A stretch of DNA of 64,000 nt from Rufibacter radiotolerans (lineage in GTDB: Bacteria > Bacteroidota > Bacteroidia > Cytophagales > Hymenobacteraceae): contig NZ_CP010777.1 of assembly GCF_001078055.1 (NCBI RefSeq), forward strand, positions 4,369,001 through 4,433,000, given 5' to 3'. The position numbers were made by a program, and so were the translations under genes. The notes under the pieces were generated by a model, which did not search any database, was not told where the DNA came from, and saw only the letters and a program-made list of their open reading frames with translations. This document shows, piece after piece, positions 58,022-64,000 of the stretch (position 1 is the first letter of the stretch; each line of letters opens with the position of its first letter).

Positions 58022-58309
58022 TCACGTGCCGCGGCCTTCTTCCTCGGTGCGCATGTTGTCTGCCGGATGCTCGGTGCTGTCAGCGTCTTCGTTTACGCTC
58101 ACAGATGAAGGTCCGTCTGAAGAGTCTGAGCCGTAGCCTTCCTTACCATCCCGGTTCCCGAAACCGCCGCGCTGGGCTTCATTCTTGGGCGGATCTGCGC
58201 CCGGGATAATATGTCCAGCCATCATGTCTTCCATGTTGGTACTGGTATCGTCAATCACCCGTACCGGACGGTCATGTCCGTTAGGGTGCGCTTTATTGTC
58301 AGTTGCCAT
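58022..58309 (-). CDS. Small acidic hydrophilic protein
   Basis: A 95-residue acidic protein without hydrophobic core, rich in Asp, Glu, Gly, Ser and Asn. It includes DTSTNMEDMMAGHIIPGADPP and a Ser/Asp/Gly-rich C-terminal half. No family recognised. It stands between the SDR gene and the 80-residue gene on the same strand with gaps of about 50-65 bp, so the three may be coexpressed. Composition suggests an intrinsically disordered protein; a stress or desiccation role is inference. Confidence 0.65.
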   Translation of the reverse strand: MATDNKAHPNGHDRPVRVIDDTSTNMEDMMAGHIIPGADPPKNEAQRGGFGNRDGKEGYGSDSSDGPSSVSVNEDADSTEHPADNMRTEEEGRGT

Positions 58310-58374
58310 AGGCGTTGGGGTTAGGTTGAAAATTGTACCCTTGTTTACTGTTTTCCACGTGGAAAGGTTAAGGC

Positions 58375-59232
58375 CTATCCGTTGATCATCTCACCGCCAT
58401 TCACGTGAATGGTCTGCCCGGTAATGTAAGAACCGTCTTCAGAGGCCAGAAACACATAGGCGGGAGCCACCTCTGAGGGTTGACCCAGGCGGCCCATGGG
58501 CTGGTCTTGCCCAAACTTACCTACTTCTTCCAGCGTGGCCGGAATCAGCGGGGTCCAGATGGGGCCGGGGGCCACGGCGTTCACGCGTATGCCTGCCTTG
58601 GCCAGGTTCTGCGAGAGTGACCGGGTAAAGGTGGTTATGGCGCCTTTAGTAGCCGAGTAATCCATTAAGTGCTCAGAACCCCGGTAAGAGGTAATGGAAG
58701 TGGTATTGATAATGCTGTCGCCTTTCTGCAAGTGGTCCAGGGCGGCCTGGGCCACAAAGAAAAAGGAGAAGATGTTGGTCCGGAACGTGTTTTCCAACTG
58801 CTGGCCAGTAATCTCGCGCAGATCCTGCTTCTCGTGCTGCTCGGCGGCGTTGTTCACTAGGATGTTGAGCCCGCCCAGTTCTTTTACGGCCTGCTTCACG
58901 CTGTCCTTGCAGAACTTCTCATCGCGCAGATCGCCGGCAATCAAGACGCATCTGCGGCCTTCTTTCTCCACCATCTTCTGGGTGTCTTTGGCGTCTTTGT
59001 CTTCATTGAGGTAGATAATGGCTACGTCGGCGCCCTCGCGGGCGAAATGGACCGCCACGGCCCGACCAATGCCGCTGTCGCCGCCGGTGATCAGGGCTTT
59101 CTTGCCTTTGAGCTTTTCGCTGCCCTTGTATTCTTTCCGGATGACGGTAGGCACGGGAATCATTTCATGCTCATTGCCGGGTTGCTGGTCCTGGTGCTGG
59201 TCTGGAACTTTCTTCGGTTTCTCGGTTGCCAT
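58375..59232 (-). CDS. SDR family oxidoreductase, YghA/GSP39-like
   Basis: A 285-residue short-chain dehydrogenase/reductase with an N-terminal extension (PDQHQDQQPGNEHEMIPVPT) characteristic of the YghA and general stress protein 39 subgroup. Cofactor and catalytic motifs: ITGGDSGIGRAVA (about 47-59), NNAAEQ (about 127-132) and the catalytic YSATK (about 191-195), with the C-terminal GQTIHVNGGE. Family members reduce small aldehydes or oxidise sugars with NAD(P)H. The two small hydrophilic genes downstream on the same strand suggest a general stress set. Confidence 0.88.
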   Translation of the reverse strand: MATEKPKKVPDQHQDQQPGNEHEMIPVPTVIRKEYKGSEKLKGKKALITGGDSGIGRAVAVHFAREGADVAIIYLNEDKDAKDTQKMVEKEGRRCVLIAGDLRDEKFCKDSVKQAVKELGGLNILVNNAAEQHEKQDLREITGQQLENTFRTNIFSFFFVAQAALDHLQKGDSIINTTSITSYRGSEHLMDYSATKGAITTFTRSLSQNLAKAGIRVNAVAPGPIWTPLIPATLEEVGKFGQDQPMGRLGQPSEVAPAYVFLASEDGSYITGQTIHVNGGEMING

Positions 59233-59327
59233 ATACTATATGCTGTTGGTTAAGGATGTGTAATAAGGTGTGCAGGGGCTAGGTGAAAGACTGCCTCCTT
59301 TTTACTTAATTGCTCTGGAAGAGATAC

Positions 59328-59363
59328 GTTTTATGGCCGTTTTCCGGAAAAGAGAGTAAAAAC
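59328..59363. repeat. GTTTT palindrome, right arm partly lost
   Basis: CGTTTTATGGCCGTTTTCC and GGAAAAGAGAGTAAAAAC; the inner CCGG dyad is kept. It lies between the divergent SDR and pterin dehydratase genes. Confidence 0.6.
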
Positions 59364-59430
59364 ACGGAGGCGCGGCAGGCCAGAAAGCAGCCGGCGGCCT
59401 TCCTTTTCCTTAGACCAAAACCTACGCTTT

Positions 59431-59691
59431 ATGTGGACCGAAAAAAACAACCATCTCACCCAGTCCTTCAGCTTCAAAGACTTTAAAGAAGCCTTCGCGT
59501 TCATGACCGACGTGGCCCAGGTGGCCGAGGAACTCAACCATCACCCGTGGTGGAGCAACGTCTACAACAAGGTAGAGTTCAGGCTCACCACCTATGACGC
59601 CGGCACCACCGTTACCCAAAAAGACCACGCGCTGGCCAAAAGGATAAGCGCGCTGGCCGAGCAATACAACGCCAAGCCCGGCAACGACTAG
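59431..59691 (+). CDS. 4a-hydroxytetrahydrobiopterin dehydratase (PCD/DCoH)
   Basis: An 86-residue protein. The block EELNHHPWWSNVYNKVEFRL followed by TTYDAGTTVTQKDHALAKRI is the PCD signature: the His pair and Trp in HHPWW are catalytic, and the second block forms the tetramer interface. The enzyme regenerates tetrahydrobiopterin after aromatic amino acid hydroxylation. No phenylalanine hydroxylase is nearby, so the cofactor context is unknown. It ends 18 nt before a palindrome, with rsmI downstream on the same strand. Confidence 0.92.
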   Translation: MWTEKNNHLTQSFSFKDFKEAFAFMTDVAQVAEELNHHPWWSNVYNKVEFRLTTYDAGTTVTQKDHALAKRISALAEQYNAKPGND

Positions 59692-59708
59692 GGCCAGCAA
59701 GCGGCAAA

Positions 59709-59751
59709 CCTGTTTTGAGCCTGTTTTCCGGAAAACGTGCCTAAAAGGCGT
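59709..59751. repeat. GTTTT palindrome copy 16
   Basis: CCTGTTTTGAGCCTGTTTTCC and GGAAAACGTGCCTAAAAGGC around the inner CCGG dyad, 17 nt after the pterin dehydratase stop. Confidence 0.8.
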
Positions 59752-59784
59752 TTCCTCACTCAGAACTCAGAACTCATTTTTCCC

Positions 59785-59792
59785 TATCTTTG
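59785..59792 (+). promoter_or_regulatory. Possible -7 box next to the rsmI start
   Basis: TATCTTTG matches TAnnTTTG exactly and ends only 4 nt before the rsmI ATG, so transcription could begin at or near the start codon (leaderless). No TTTG lies at the expected -33 position. Confidence 0.4.
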
Positions 59793-59796
59793 GCCT

Positions 59797-60486
59797 ATGG
59801 CCGAGCCTGCAGAAGAAACCCGCTTATATTTAGTGCCCACGCCCATTGGCAACCTGGAGGATATCACCCTTCGGGCCATCCGTATTCTAAAGGAAGTGGA
59901 CGTGGTTTTAGCCGAGGATACCCGCACCAGCGGCAAGCTCCTCAACCACCTGGGCATTGACAAGCGCATGCACAGCCACCACCTGCACAATGAGCACAAG
60001 GCGGTGGCGCACCTGGTAGAACGCCTGAAAAAGGGCGAGAAAATGGCCATGGTCTCAGACGCCGGCACGCCCGGTATCTCAGACCCCGGCTTTCTGCTGG
60101 TAAGGGCCTGCGTGCAGGAAGGTATCAAGATTGAGTGCCTTCCCGGGCCTACCGCCTTTGTGCCAGCCCTGGTGAAATCGGGTTTCAGCACGGATCGGTT
60201 CACCTTTGAGGGTTTCCTGCCCATCAAGAAAGGACGGCAGACGCGCCTGCAGAGCCTAGCCCAGGAAGAGCGCACCATGGTTTTCTATGAGTCGCCGCAC
60301 CGGGTGTTAAAGACGCTGGAGCAATTCAAAGAGGTGTTCGGGCCGGAGCGCATGGTCTCGGTGAGCCGCGAGATAAGTAAACTATTTGAAGAAACGTTGA
60401 ATGGCACCCTGGCAGAAATGGTGCAGACGTTTACCACTAAAGCCATTAAAGGAGAGTTTGTCATTGTTGTTCAAGGAAGCAAATAA
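59797..60486 (+). CDS. rsmI: 16S rRNA (cytidine(1402)-2'-O)-methyltransferase
   Basis: A 229-residue SAM-dependent methyltransferase of the tetrapyrrole-methylase fold. The N-terminus LYLVPTPIGNLEDITLRA is the RsmI signature, with AEDTRTSGKLL, MVSDAGTPGISDPGF and LPGPTAFVPALVKSG as further blocks. It 2'-O-methylates C1402 of 16S rRNA in the decoding site. The ATG at 59797-59799 is preferred over an upstream in-frame extension that lacks family similarity. Its 3' end overlaps the start of the lnt gene, a coupled arrangement. Confidence 0.94.
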   Translation: MAEPAEETRLYLVPTPIGNLEDITLRAIRILKEVDVVLAEDTRTSGKLLNHLGIDKRMHSHHLHNEHKAVAHLVERLKKGEKMAMVSDAGTPGISDPGFLLVRACVQEGIKIECLPGPTAFVPALVKSGFSTDRFTFEGFLPIKKGRQTRLQSLAQEERTMVFYESPHRVLKTLEQFKEVFGPERMVSVSREISKLFEETLNGTLAEMVQTFTTKAIKGEFVIVVQGSK

Positions 60487-62092
60487 CCGTTCTACACTTT
60501 CATTGTTGGCGCTGCTGAGCGCTCTGTTGCTGTGGCTGGGCTGGCCCGTGAAACCGGTGGCCTTTTTCCTGTTTGTGGGCTGGGTGCCGTTCCTGCTCAT
60601 GGAGCAGATCATCTCCAGCCAGAACAAACCCAAAAAGGCGCGTCGGTTCTTCCGGCATGCCTACCTCACGCTGTTGCTCTGGAACATCTTCACGACCTAC
60701 TGGGTAAGCTATTCCACGCTAGGCGGCGGTATTGCGGCCGTGGTGTTCAATGCGCTCTTTATGATGATGCCCATGATGGCGTTCTATTGGACCAAGCGCG
60801 CCGCCGGCCAGATCATTGGCTACGCGAGTTTACCCGTCTACTGGATCGCCTTTGAGCAGTTCCACCTGAACTGGGACCTCAGCTGGCCCTGGCTTACTCT
60901 GGGCAACGGCTTTGCCTCCATGCCCAGCTGGGTGCAGTGGTATGAGTACACCGGTTTCCTGGGCGGCTCCGTCTGGATCTGGGTAGTGAACCTCCTAATA
61001 TTCTTTGCCCTGCAGTCCAGAAAGAAATCCATGGCCCGGTGGTGGGCGCCGGCCGCGGCTATTTTGCTGCCGTTGCTGCTTTCCTTCTGGATTGGCAGCC
61101 AATACCAGGAGAAAGGCGAGGCCGCCGAAGTAGTGGTAGTACAACCCAACGTAGACCCCTACCGCGAGAAGTTTGAGGGCGCCGAAGGCTATATTCCGTT
61201 TGACCAGCAACTGGCGCGGTTAATCAAACTCTCTGACCAGCAGATCACCCCCAATACCAAATTTGTGCTGTGGCCCGAGACTTCCATCAGTAACGGCCTA
61301 AACTGGGAGGAGAATTTTCAGTTCAGCCCCGTGCGGTTGGCCCTGCAGGATTTCCTGGCCCGACACCCCGGCGTAGAACTGGTCTCGGGCATCACCTCGG
61401 CTATCCAGTACCCAGACTCCACCAAGAAAAGCGTGACCGCCCGGCGTTACCCGGAAATAGGCTATTATGACGTGTTCAATGCCGGCCTGCATCTGCAGCA
61501 AAGCGGTAAATTTGAGTTCTACCATAAATCAAAGCTGGTGCCGGGCGTGGAGAAACTACCCTATCCGGGGCTATTCGGGTTCTTAGGGCCCATGGCCATT
61601 GACCTGGGTGGTTCGGTGGGCAGCTACGGCATGCAGGAAGAGCGCTCGGTGTTCCGCCACGCGCAGCACCCCAACCTATCGGGCGCGCCCGTGATCTGCT
61701 ATGAGTCCATCTACGGCGAGTACGTGAGCGAATACGTGCGGAACGGCGCCAATGCCATCTTCATCATCACCAATGACGCGTGGTGGAGCGACTCGCCGGG
61801 CTACAAGCAGCACTTAGAGTACGCCAATCTGCGGGCCATTGAAACCCGGCGCGCGGTGGCCCGTTCGGCTAATACAGGTATCTCGGGCTTTATCAACCAA
61901 AAAGGCGAATTGGTGCAGAAATCTGGCTGGTGGGTGCCGGCGGCGCTTAAAGGCGTGATCAGGTTCAACCAGGAGCAGACCTTCTATACCCGTAACGGTG
62001 AATATATTGGGCACGGTACCCAGTGGCTGGCCATGGGCTTTGTCTTTATTGCCTTTGTGCTGGGCACCACGCGCCGCAGACCTTTGAAATAA
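60467..62092 (+). CDS. lnt: Apolipoprotein N-acyltransferase
   Basis: A membrane enzyme of about 541 residues with several N-terminal helices and a C-terminal nitrilase domain. The catalytic triad is visible as Glu in LWPETSI, Lys in FYHKSKLVPG and Cys in VICYES. Lnt adds the third acyl chain to lipoproteins, fitting the many lipoproteins encoded in this window. The start is uncertain: TTG at 60467 gives a family-like beginning (LFKEANNRS), whereas ATG at 60401 would overlap rsmI by 86 bp and add residues that look like rsmI read in another frame. Confidence 0.9.
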   Translation: MFKEANNRSTLSLLALLSALLLWLGWPVKPVAFFLFVGWVPFLLMEQIISSQNKPKKARRFFRHAYLTLLLWNIFTTYWVSYSTLGGGIAAVVFNALFMMMPMMAFYWTKRAAGQIIGYASLPVYWIAFEQFHLNWDLSWPWLTLGNGFASMPSWVQWYEYTGFLGGSVWIWVVNLLIFFALQSRKKSMARWWAPAAAILLPLLLSFWIGSQYQEKGEAAEVVVVQPNVDPYREKFEGAEGYIPFDQQLARLIKLSDQQITPNTKFVLWPETSISNGLNWEENFQFSPVRLALQDFLARHPGVELVSGITSAIQYPDSTKKSVTARRYPEIGYYDVFNAGLHLQQSGKFEFYHKSKLVPGVEKLPYPGLFGFLGPMAIDLGGSVGSYGMQEERSVFRHAQHPNLSGAPVICYESIYGEYVSEYVRNGANAIFIITNDAWWSDSPGYKQHLEYANLRAIETRRAVARSANTGISGFINQKGELVQKSGWWVPAALKGVIRFNQEQTFYTRNGEYIGHGTQWLAMGFVFIAFVLGTTRRRPLK

Positions 62093-62134
62093 GTAACCCG
62101 CCTCTCCTGTGAGAAGCAATTATCCTTAGAACCT

Positions 62135-62965
62135 ATGCAAGACCTTTCCGCCCTCAGAGACCAGGTAGTAAAGCTCACCAGAGAAGTAGGCCAGTTTATC
62201 CAGACCGAAGCCGCTCAGTTTGACGTGGCCCGTCTGGAGCACAAAGGTGTCAATGACCTGGTGTCTTACGTAGACAAGGAGGCGGAGAAAATGCTGGTGG
62301 CCACTCTGGAGCAACTGCTGCCGGAGGCGGGCTACATCACCGAGGAAGGCACCAAGTCTGAGCAGTCTGAGGAGTACAACTGGATCATTGACCCCCTGGA
62401 CGGTACCACTAACTTTATTCATAGCCTGCCCATCTATGCCATCAGTATTGCGCTGCAGCAGAAAGACGAGCTGGTTTTGGGCGTAGTATATGACATCTGC
62501 CGAGACGAGTGCTACCATGCCATTGCCGGTGGCGGCGCCTTCTGCAACCAGAACCGCATCTCGGTGTCGCAGACCCCAGCTTTGAGCGGCTCGCTTATTG
62601 CCACGGGCTTCCCGTACTACAACTTTGACCTGCTGCCCAGCTACCTGAACGTGATGGGCGCCTTCATGCAAAGTTGCCACGGCCTCCGCCGGTTGGGCTC
62701 TGCTGCCCTGGACCTGGCCTACGTGGCCTGCGGAAGGTTTGACGGCTACTTTGAATACAATATCAACTCCTATGACGTAGCGGCCGGCGCCCTGCTGGTG
62801 CAGGAGGCCGGCGGACAGGTAACCGATTTCAGGGGAGGCAAGGACTACGTGTTTGGCCGGGAGATCTGCGTGAGCAACGGCCCAGCCGTGCAGAAAGAGA
62901 TGCTGGCCCTCATTGCCCCCTTCTGGAAAACCCAGCAGCCCAGAAACACCGGGGTGGAATTGTAA
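62135..62965 (+). CDS. Inositol monophosphatase family protein
   Basis: A 276-residue magnesium-dependent phosphatase. Metal-binding motifs: Glu70-Glu71 (ITEEGT), IIDPLDGTTNF (residues 84-94, Asp86 and Asp89) and the late NSYDVAAGALLVQEAGG (about 210-226), where Tyr stands in place of the usual Trp of WDxAAG. Members hydrolyse inositol 1-phosphate, or 3'-phosphoadenosine 5'-phosphate (CysQ), or fructose 1,6-bisphosphate; the sequence does not decide. It follows lnt by 42 bp on the same strand and is probably in the same transcript. Confidence 0.9.
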   Translation: MQDLSALRDQVVKLTREVGQFIQTEAAQFDVARLEHKGVNDLVSYVDKEAEKMLVATLEQLLPEAGYITEEGTKSEQSEEYNWIIDPLDGTTNFIHSLPIYAISIALQQKDELVLGVVYDICRDECYHAIAGGGAFCNQNRISVSQTPALSGSLIATGFPYYNFDLLPSYLNVMGAFMQSCHGLRRLGSAALDLAYVACGRFDGYFEYNINSYDVAAGALLVQEAGGQVTDFRGGKDYVFGREICVSNGPAVQKEMLALIAPFWKTQQPRNTGVEL

Positions 62966-62978
62966 GCCTGTTTTAAGA

Positions 62979-63026
62979 AAACCTGTTTTGAGGCTTTTTT
63001 CTGTAAAACAGGCTTAAAACAGGTTA
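62979..63026. repeat. GTTTT palindrome copy 17 with adjoining half copy
   Basis: AACCTGTTTTGAGGC and GCTTAAAACAGGTT arms; an extra half copy (GCCTGTTTTAAGAAAACC) lies just before it from 62964. It follows the stop codon of the inositol monophosphatase gene by 13 nt. Confidence 0.82.
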
Positions 63027-63080
63027 CCTTTGGTATAGTAGGTGGCAGGAGTAATTGTAGCCCTTGCCTTAAACTATTTC

Positions 63081-63088
63081 TACCTTTG
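63081..63088 (+). promoter_or_regulatory. Possible -7 box of the FeoB-associated-type gene
   Basis: TACCTTTG matches TAnnTTTG exactly, 20 nt before the ATG at 63108. A second TACCTTTG lies at 63025-63032. The -33 element is not clear. Confidence 0.4.
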
Positions 63089-63107
63089 CCAGCGTTATCC
63101 TCTTGTT

Positions 63108-63296
63108 ATGGTACAGGAAATCATTATTCTGCTGATTTTTCTTTTAGCCACTGGCTATGTGTTGCGGCTGGGGTATAAAAGCTTTTTCTCTAAGGACGTG
63201 GGCTGCGCGAAAGGCTGCGGAAGCGCCTGCTCCTCAATTGACCTGGAGAAAATTGCCCGGGAGATAGAGGCGTCCAAACGGACCCCTGCCAAATAA
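63108..63296 (+). CDS. FeoB-associated-type Cys-rich membrane protein
   Basis: A 62-residue protein: one membrane helix (about residues 3-22, MVQEIIILLIFLLATGYVL), a short linker with KSFFSKDVG, then the cysteine cluster CAKGCGSAC and a helical tail. This is the pattern of the FeoB-associated Cys-rich membrane family. No feoB or feoA is nearby, so it is an orphan here and iron-transport function cannot be claimed; the cysteines may bind metal. The ATG at 63108 gives the helix at the N-terminus; an upstream in-frame extension is not needed. Confidence 0.72.
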   Translation: MVQEIIILLIFLLATGYVLRLGYKSFFSKDVGCAKGCGSACSSIDLEKIAREIEASKRTPAK

Positions 63297-63317
63297 CATG
63301 GCTTCGTCTTACCTTCT

Positions 63318-63351
63318 CAAGGCATTCTTTCCAAAGGATGCCTTTCTTTTT
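63318..63351 (+). terminator. Intrinsic terminator after the FeoB-associated-type gene
   Basis: AAGGCAT pairs with ATGCCTT around TCTTTCCAAAGG, then TCTTTTTG. Confidence 0.78.
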
Positions 63352-63357
63352 GCCTTT

Positions 63358-63398
63358 CCGTTTCAGGGCCGTTTTTCAGAAAACAGGCGCAAAACAGG
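63358..63398. repeat. GTTTT palindrome copy 18
   Basis: CCGTTTCAGGGCCGTTTTTC and GAAAACAGGCGCAAAACAGG, following the terminator by 6 nt. Confidence 0.78.
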
Positions 63399-63547
63399 CC
63401 TTCCCTATTTCTGGTACCTGTTGCGTCAGGCCTGGCATCTCCCGTTTGAATATTATTTTTATTGAATATAGCTGGCAACCCGGCGGGGTTTTTACGTATA
63501 GCCAACAAATACCCTATAACCCAAAAACAACCCTAATACCTCTGGCT

Positions 63548-63886
63548 ATGCAAGACAAGGAAGAAGAAAGAAGCTTAATCAACGTAGAAGCTCGCCTTAA
63601 CAAAGAAGGCTATACACATAACTTTAAAGTAACAGATGATAACCGTCTGTGTGTGCTTGACTCAGACAAGTTCTATAACGCTGACCAGGTACGCATTGTA
63701 GACTTTTACCGCTTTGAGGGCGAGAGCAACCCAGATGACATGTCTATTCTGTACGCTATTGAAACCAATGACGGCATTAAGGGAACCATCTCTAACTCCT
63801 ACGGCACCTACGCCGACCAAGGGGTAGATGCTTTCCTGAAGCAGGTAGAGGATATTGGCAAGAACTTAGACAAGAAAGATAAATAG
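63548..63886 (+). CDS. Small conserved protein, often mis-named phosphoribosylpyrophosphate synthetase
   Basis: A 112-residue soluble acidic protein. The core VRIVDFYRFEGESNPDDMSILYAIETNDGIKG, with the closing block SNSYGTYADQGVDAFLKQV, is a conserved Bacteroidota family that databases often label phosphoribosylpyrophosphate synthetase. The protein is far too short and lacks the PRPP loop, so that name is not supported. Its function is unknown. The ATG at 63548 is preferred to an upstream extension without family-like sequence. The gene is convergent with the partial gene at the right edge. Confidence 0.75.
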   Translation: MQDKEEERSLINVEARLNKEGYTHNFKVTDDNRLCVLDSDKFYNADQVRIVDFYRFEGESNPDDMSILYAIETNDGIKGTISNSYGTYADQGVDAFLKQVEDIGKNLDKKDK

Positions 63887-63908
63887 CCTGCCCAAGCAGG
63901 GCCAAAAG

Positions 63909-63948
63909 CCAAAGCGGCCGACGATTATTCGTCGGCCGCTTTTTTTGT
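63909..63948. terminator. Bidirectional terminator overlapping the end of the edge gene
   Basis: AAAGCGGCCGACGA pairs with TCGTCGGCCGCTTT around TTAT, with a T run after it. The stop codon of the reverse-strand edge gene (63925-63927) lies in the loop. Confidence 0.85.
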
Positions 63949-64000
63949 GTCTCCTGTTTCCTCGCCTTTCTCCGGAAGGCCTGGGGGAGTTTCTTCCTGG
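63925..64000 (-). CDS. 3' end of an unidentified reverse-strand gene
   Basis: One reverse-strand frame reads QEETPPGLPEKGEETGDTKK and then AADE before TAA at 63925-63927. The residues are acidic and Pro/Lys-rich, as in a disordered C-terminal tail. The gene itself is outside the window, so it cannot be named. The frame is accepted because the stop is placed exactly in the terminator loop. Confidence 0.45.
   Translation of the reverse strand, partial: QEETPPGLPEKGEETGDTKKAADE

Noticed and set aside
4928..63398. CRISPR array
   Set aside because: The GTTTT palindromes are dispersed singly over the window, with no regular spacers and no cas genes.
63548..63886. Phosphoribosylpyrophosphate synthetase
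   Set aside because: The protein has 112 residues and no PRPP-binding loop; the database name for this family is not supported.

Overview
The window is chromosomal DNA of a member of the Bacteroidota, most likely order Cytophagales, family Hymenobacteraceae (Rufibacter/Pontibacter-like). The family placement is inferred from gene content. It carries type IX secretion/gliding parts (a GldJ-like lipoprotein and a PorP/SprF protein), T9SS cargo with C-terminal sorting domains, two SusC/SusD outer-membrane uptake loci, a CrtD/CruF-type carotenoid pair, and several matches to the Bacteroidota promoter form TTTG-N19-TAnnTTTG. Shine-Dalgarno sequences are mostly absent. No rRNA, tRNA, CRISPR array, transposase or phage gene was seen.

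Layout. 1-1.9 kb: gldJ (runs off the left edge) and a PorP/SprF gene. 1.9-8.4 kb: an AsmA-like giant, a DUF4382 lipoprotein, DinB-fold protein, DgkA-type kinase and a multi-membrane acyltransferase-like protein. 8.9-19.7 kb: two consecutive SusC/SusD loci, the first with a DUF4397 lipoprotein. 19.7-25 kb: amidase lipoprotein, fumarase, GHL10 glycosidase-like protein and a VanX-type dipeptidase translationally coupled to a 54-residue membrane protein. 25-30.4 kb: M16 protease, a Tll0287-like lipoprotein with a broken haem motif, thioredoxin, DUF6952 and a TetR-like regulator. 30.7-34.9 kb: carotenoid end-group genes (CrtD-like, CruF-like) with a membrane glycosyltransferase-like gene and an SRPBCC protein. 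35-49.8 kb: mostly housekeeping genes (rlmF, SNF2 helicase, LolC/E-like permease, methyltransferase, rbfA, rpiB, tatC, glyA). 49.9-56.5 kb: two large T9SS cargo proteins, one with eight IPT/TIG domains and a recent 516-bp internal tandem duplication. 56.9-64 kb: phosphatase, a stress-like trio (two small hydrophilic proteins plus an SDR), pterin dehydratase, rsmI-lnt, inositol monophosphatase, a FeoB-associated-type protein and small conserved proteins.

The most striking structure is not a gene. A roughly 40-bp nested palindrome with arms close to YGTTTTRRGSCYGTTTTC recurs about 18 times in two-armed form, plus about six degenerate copies. All copies are intergenic, and most sit 1-31 nt from a stop codon. 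It often follows a conventional U-tract terminator and sometimes replaces it. A second element, exactly 89 bp with terminal inverted repeats starting TGTCATCCTGAAAGG, occurs twice. A composite terminator-plus-palindrome of about 78 bp is duplicated as a direct repeat around the second SusC/D locus.
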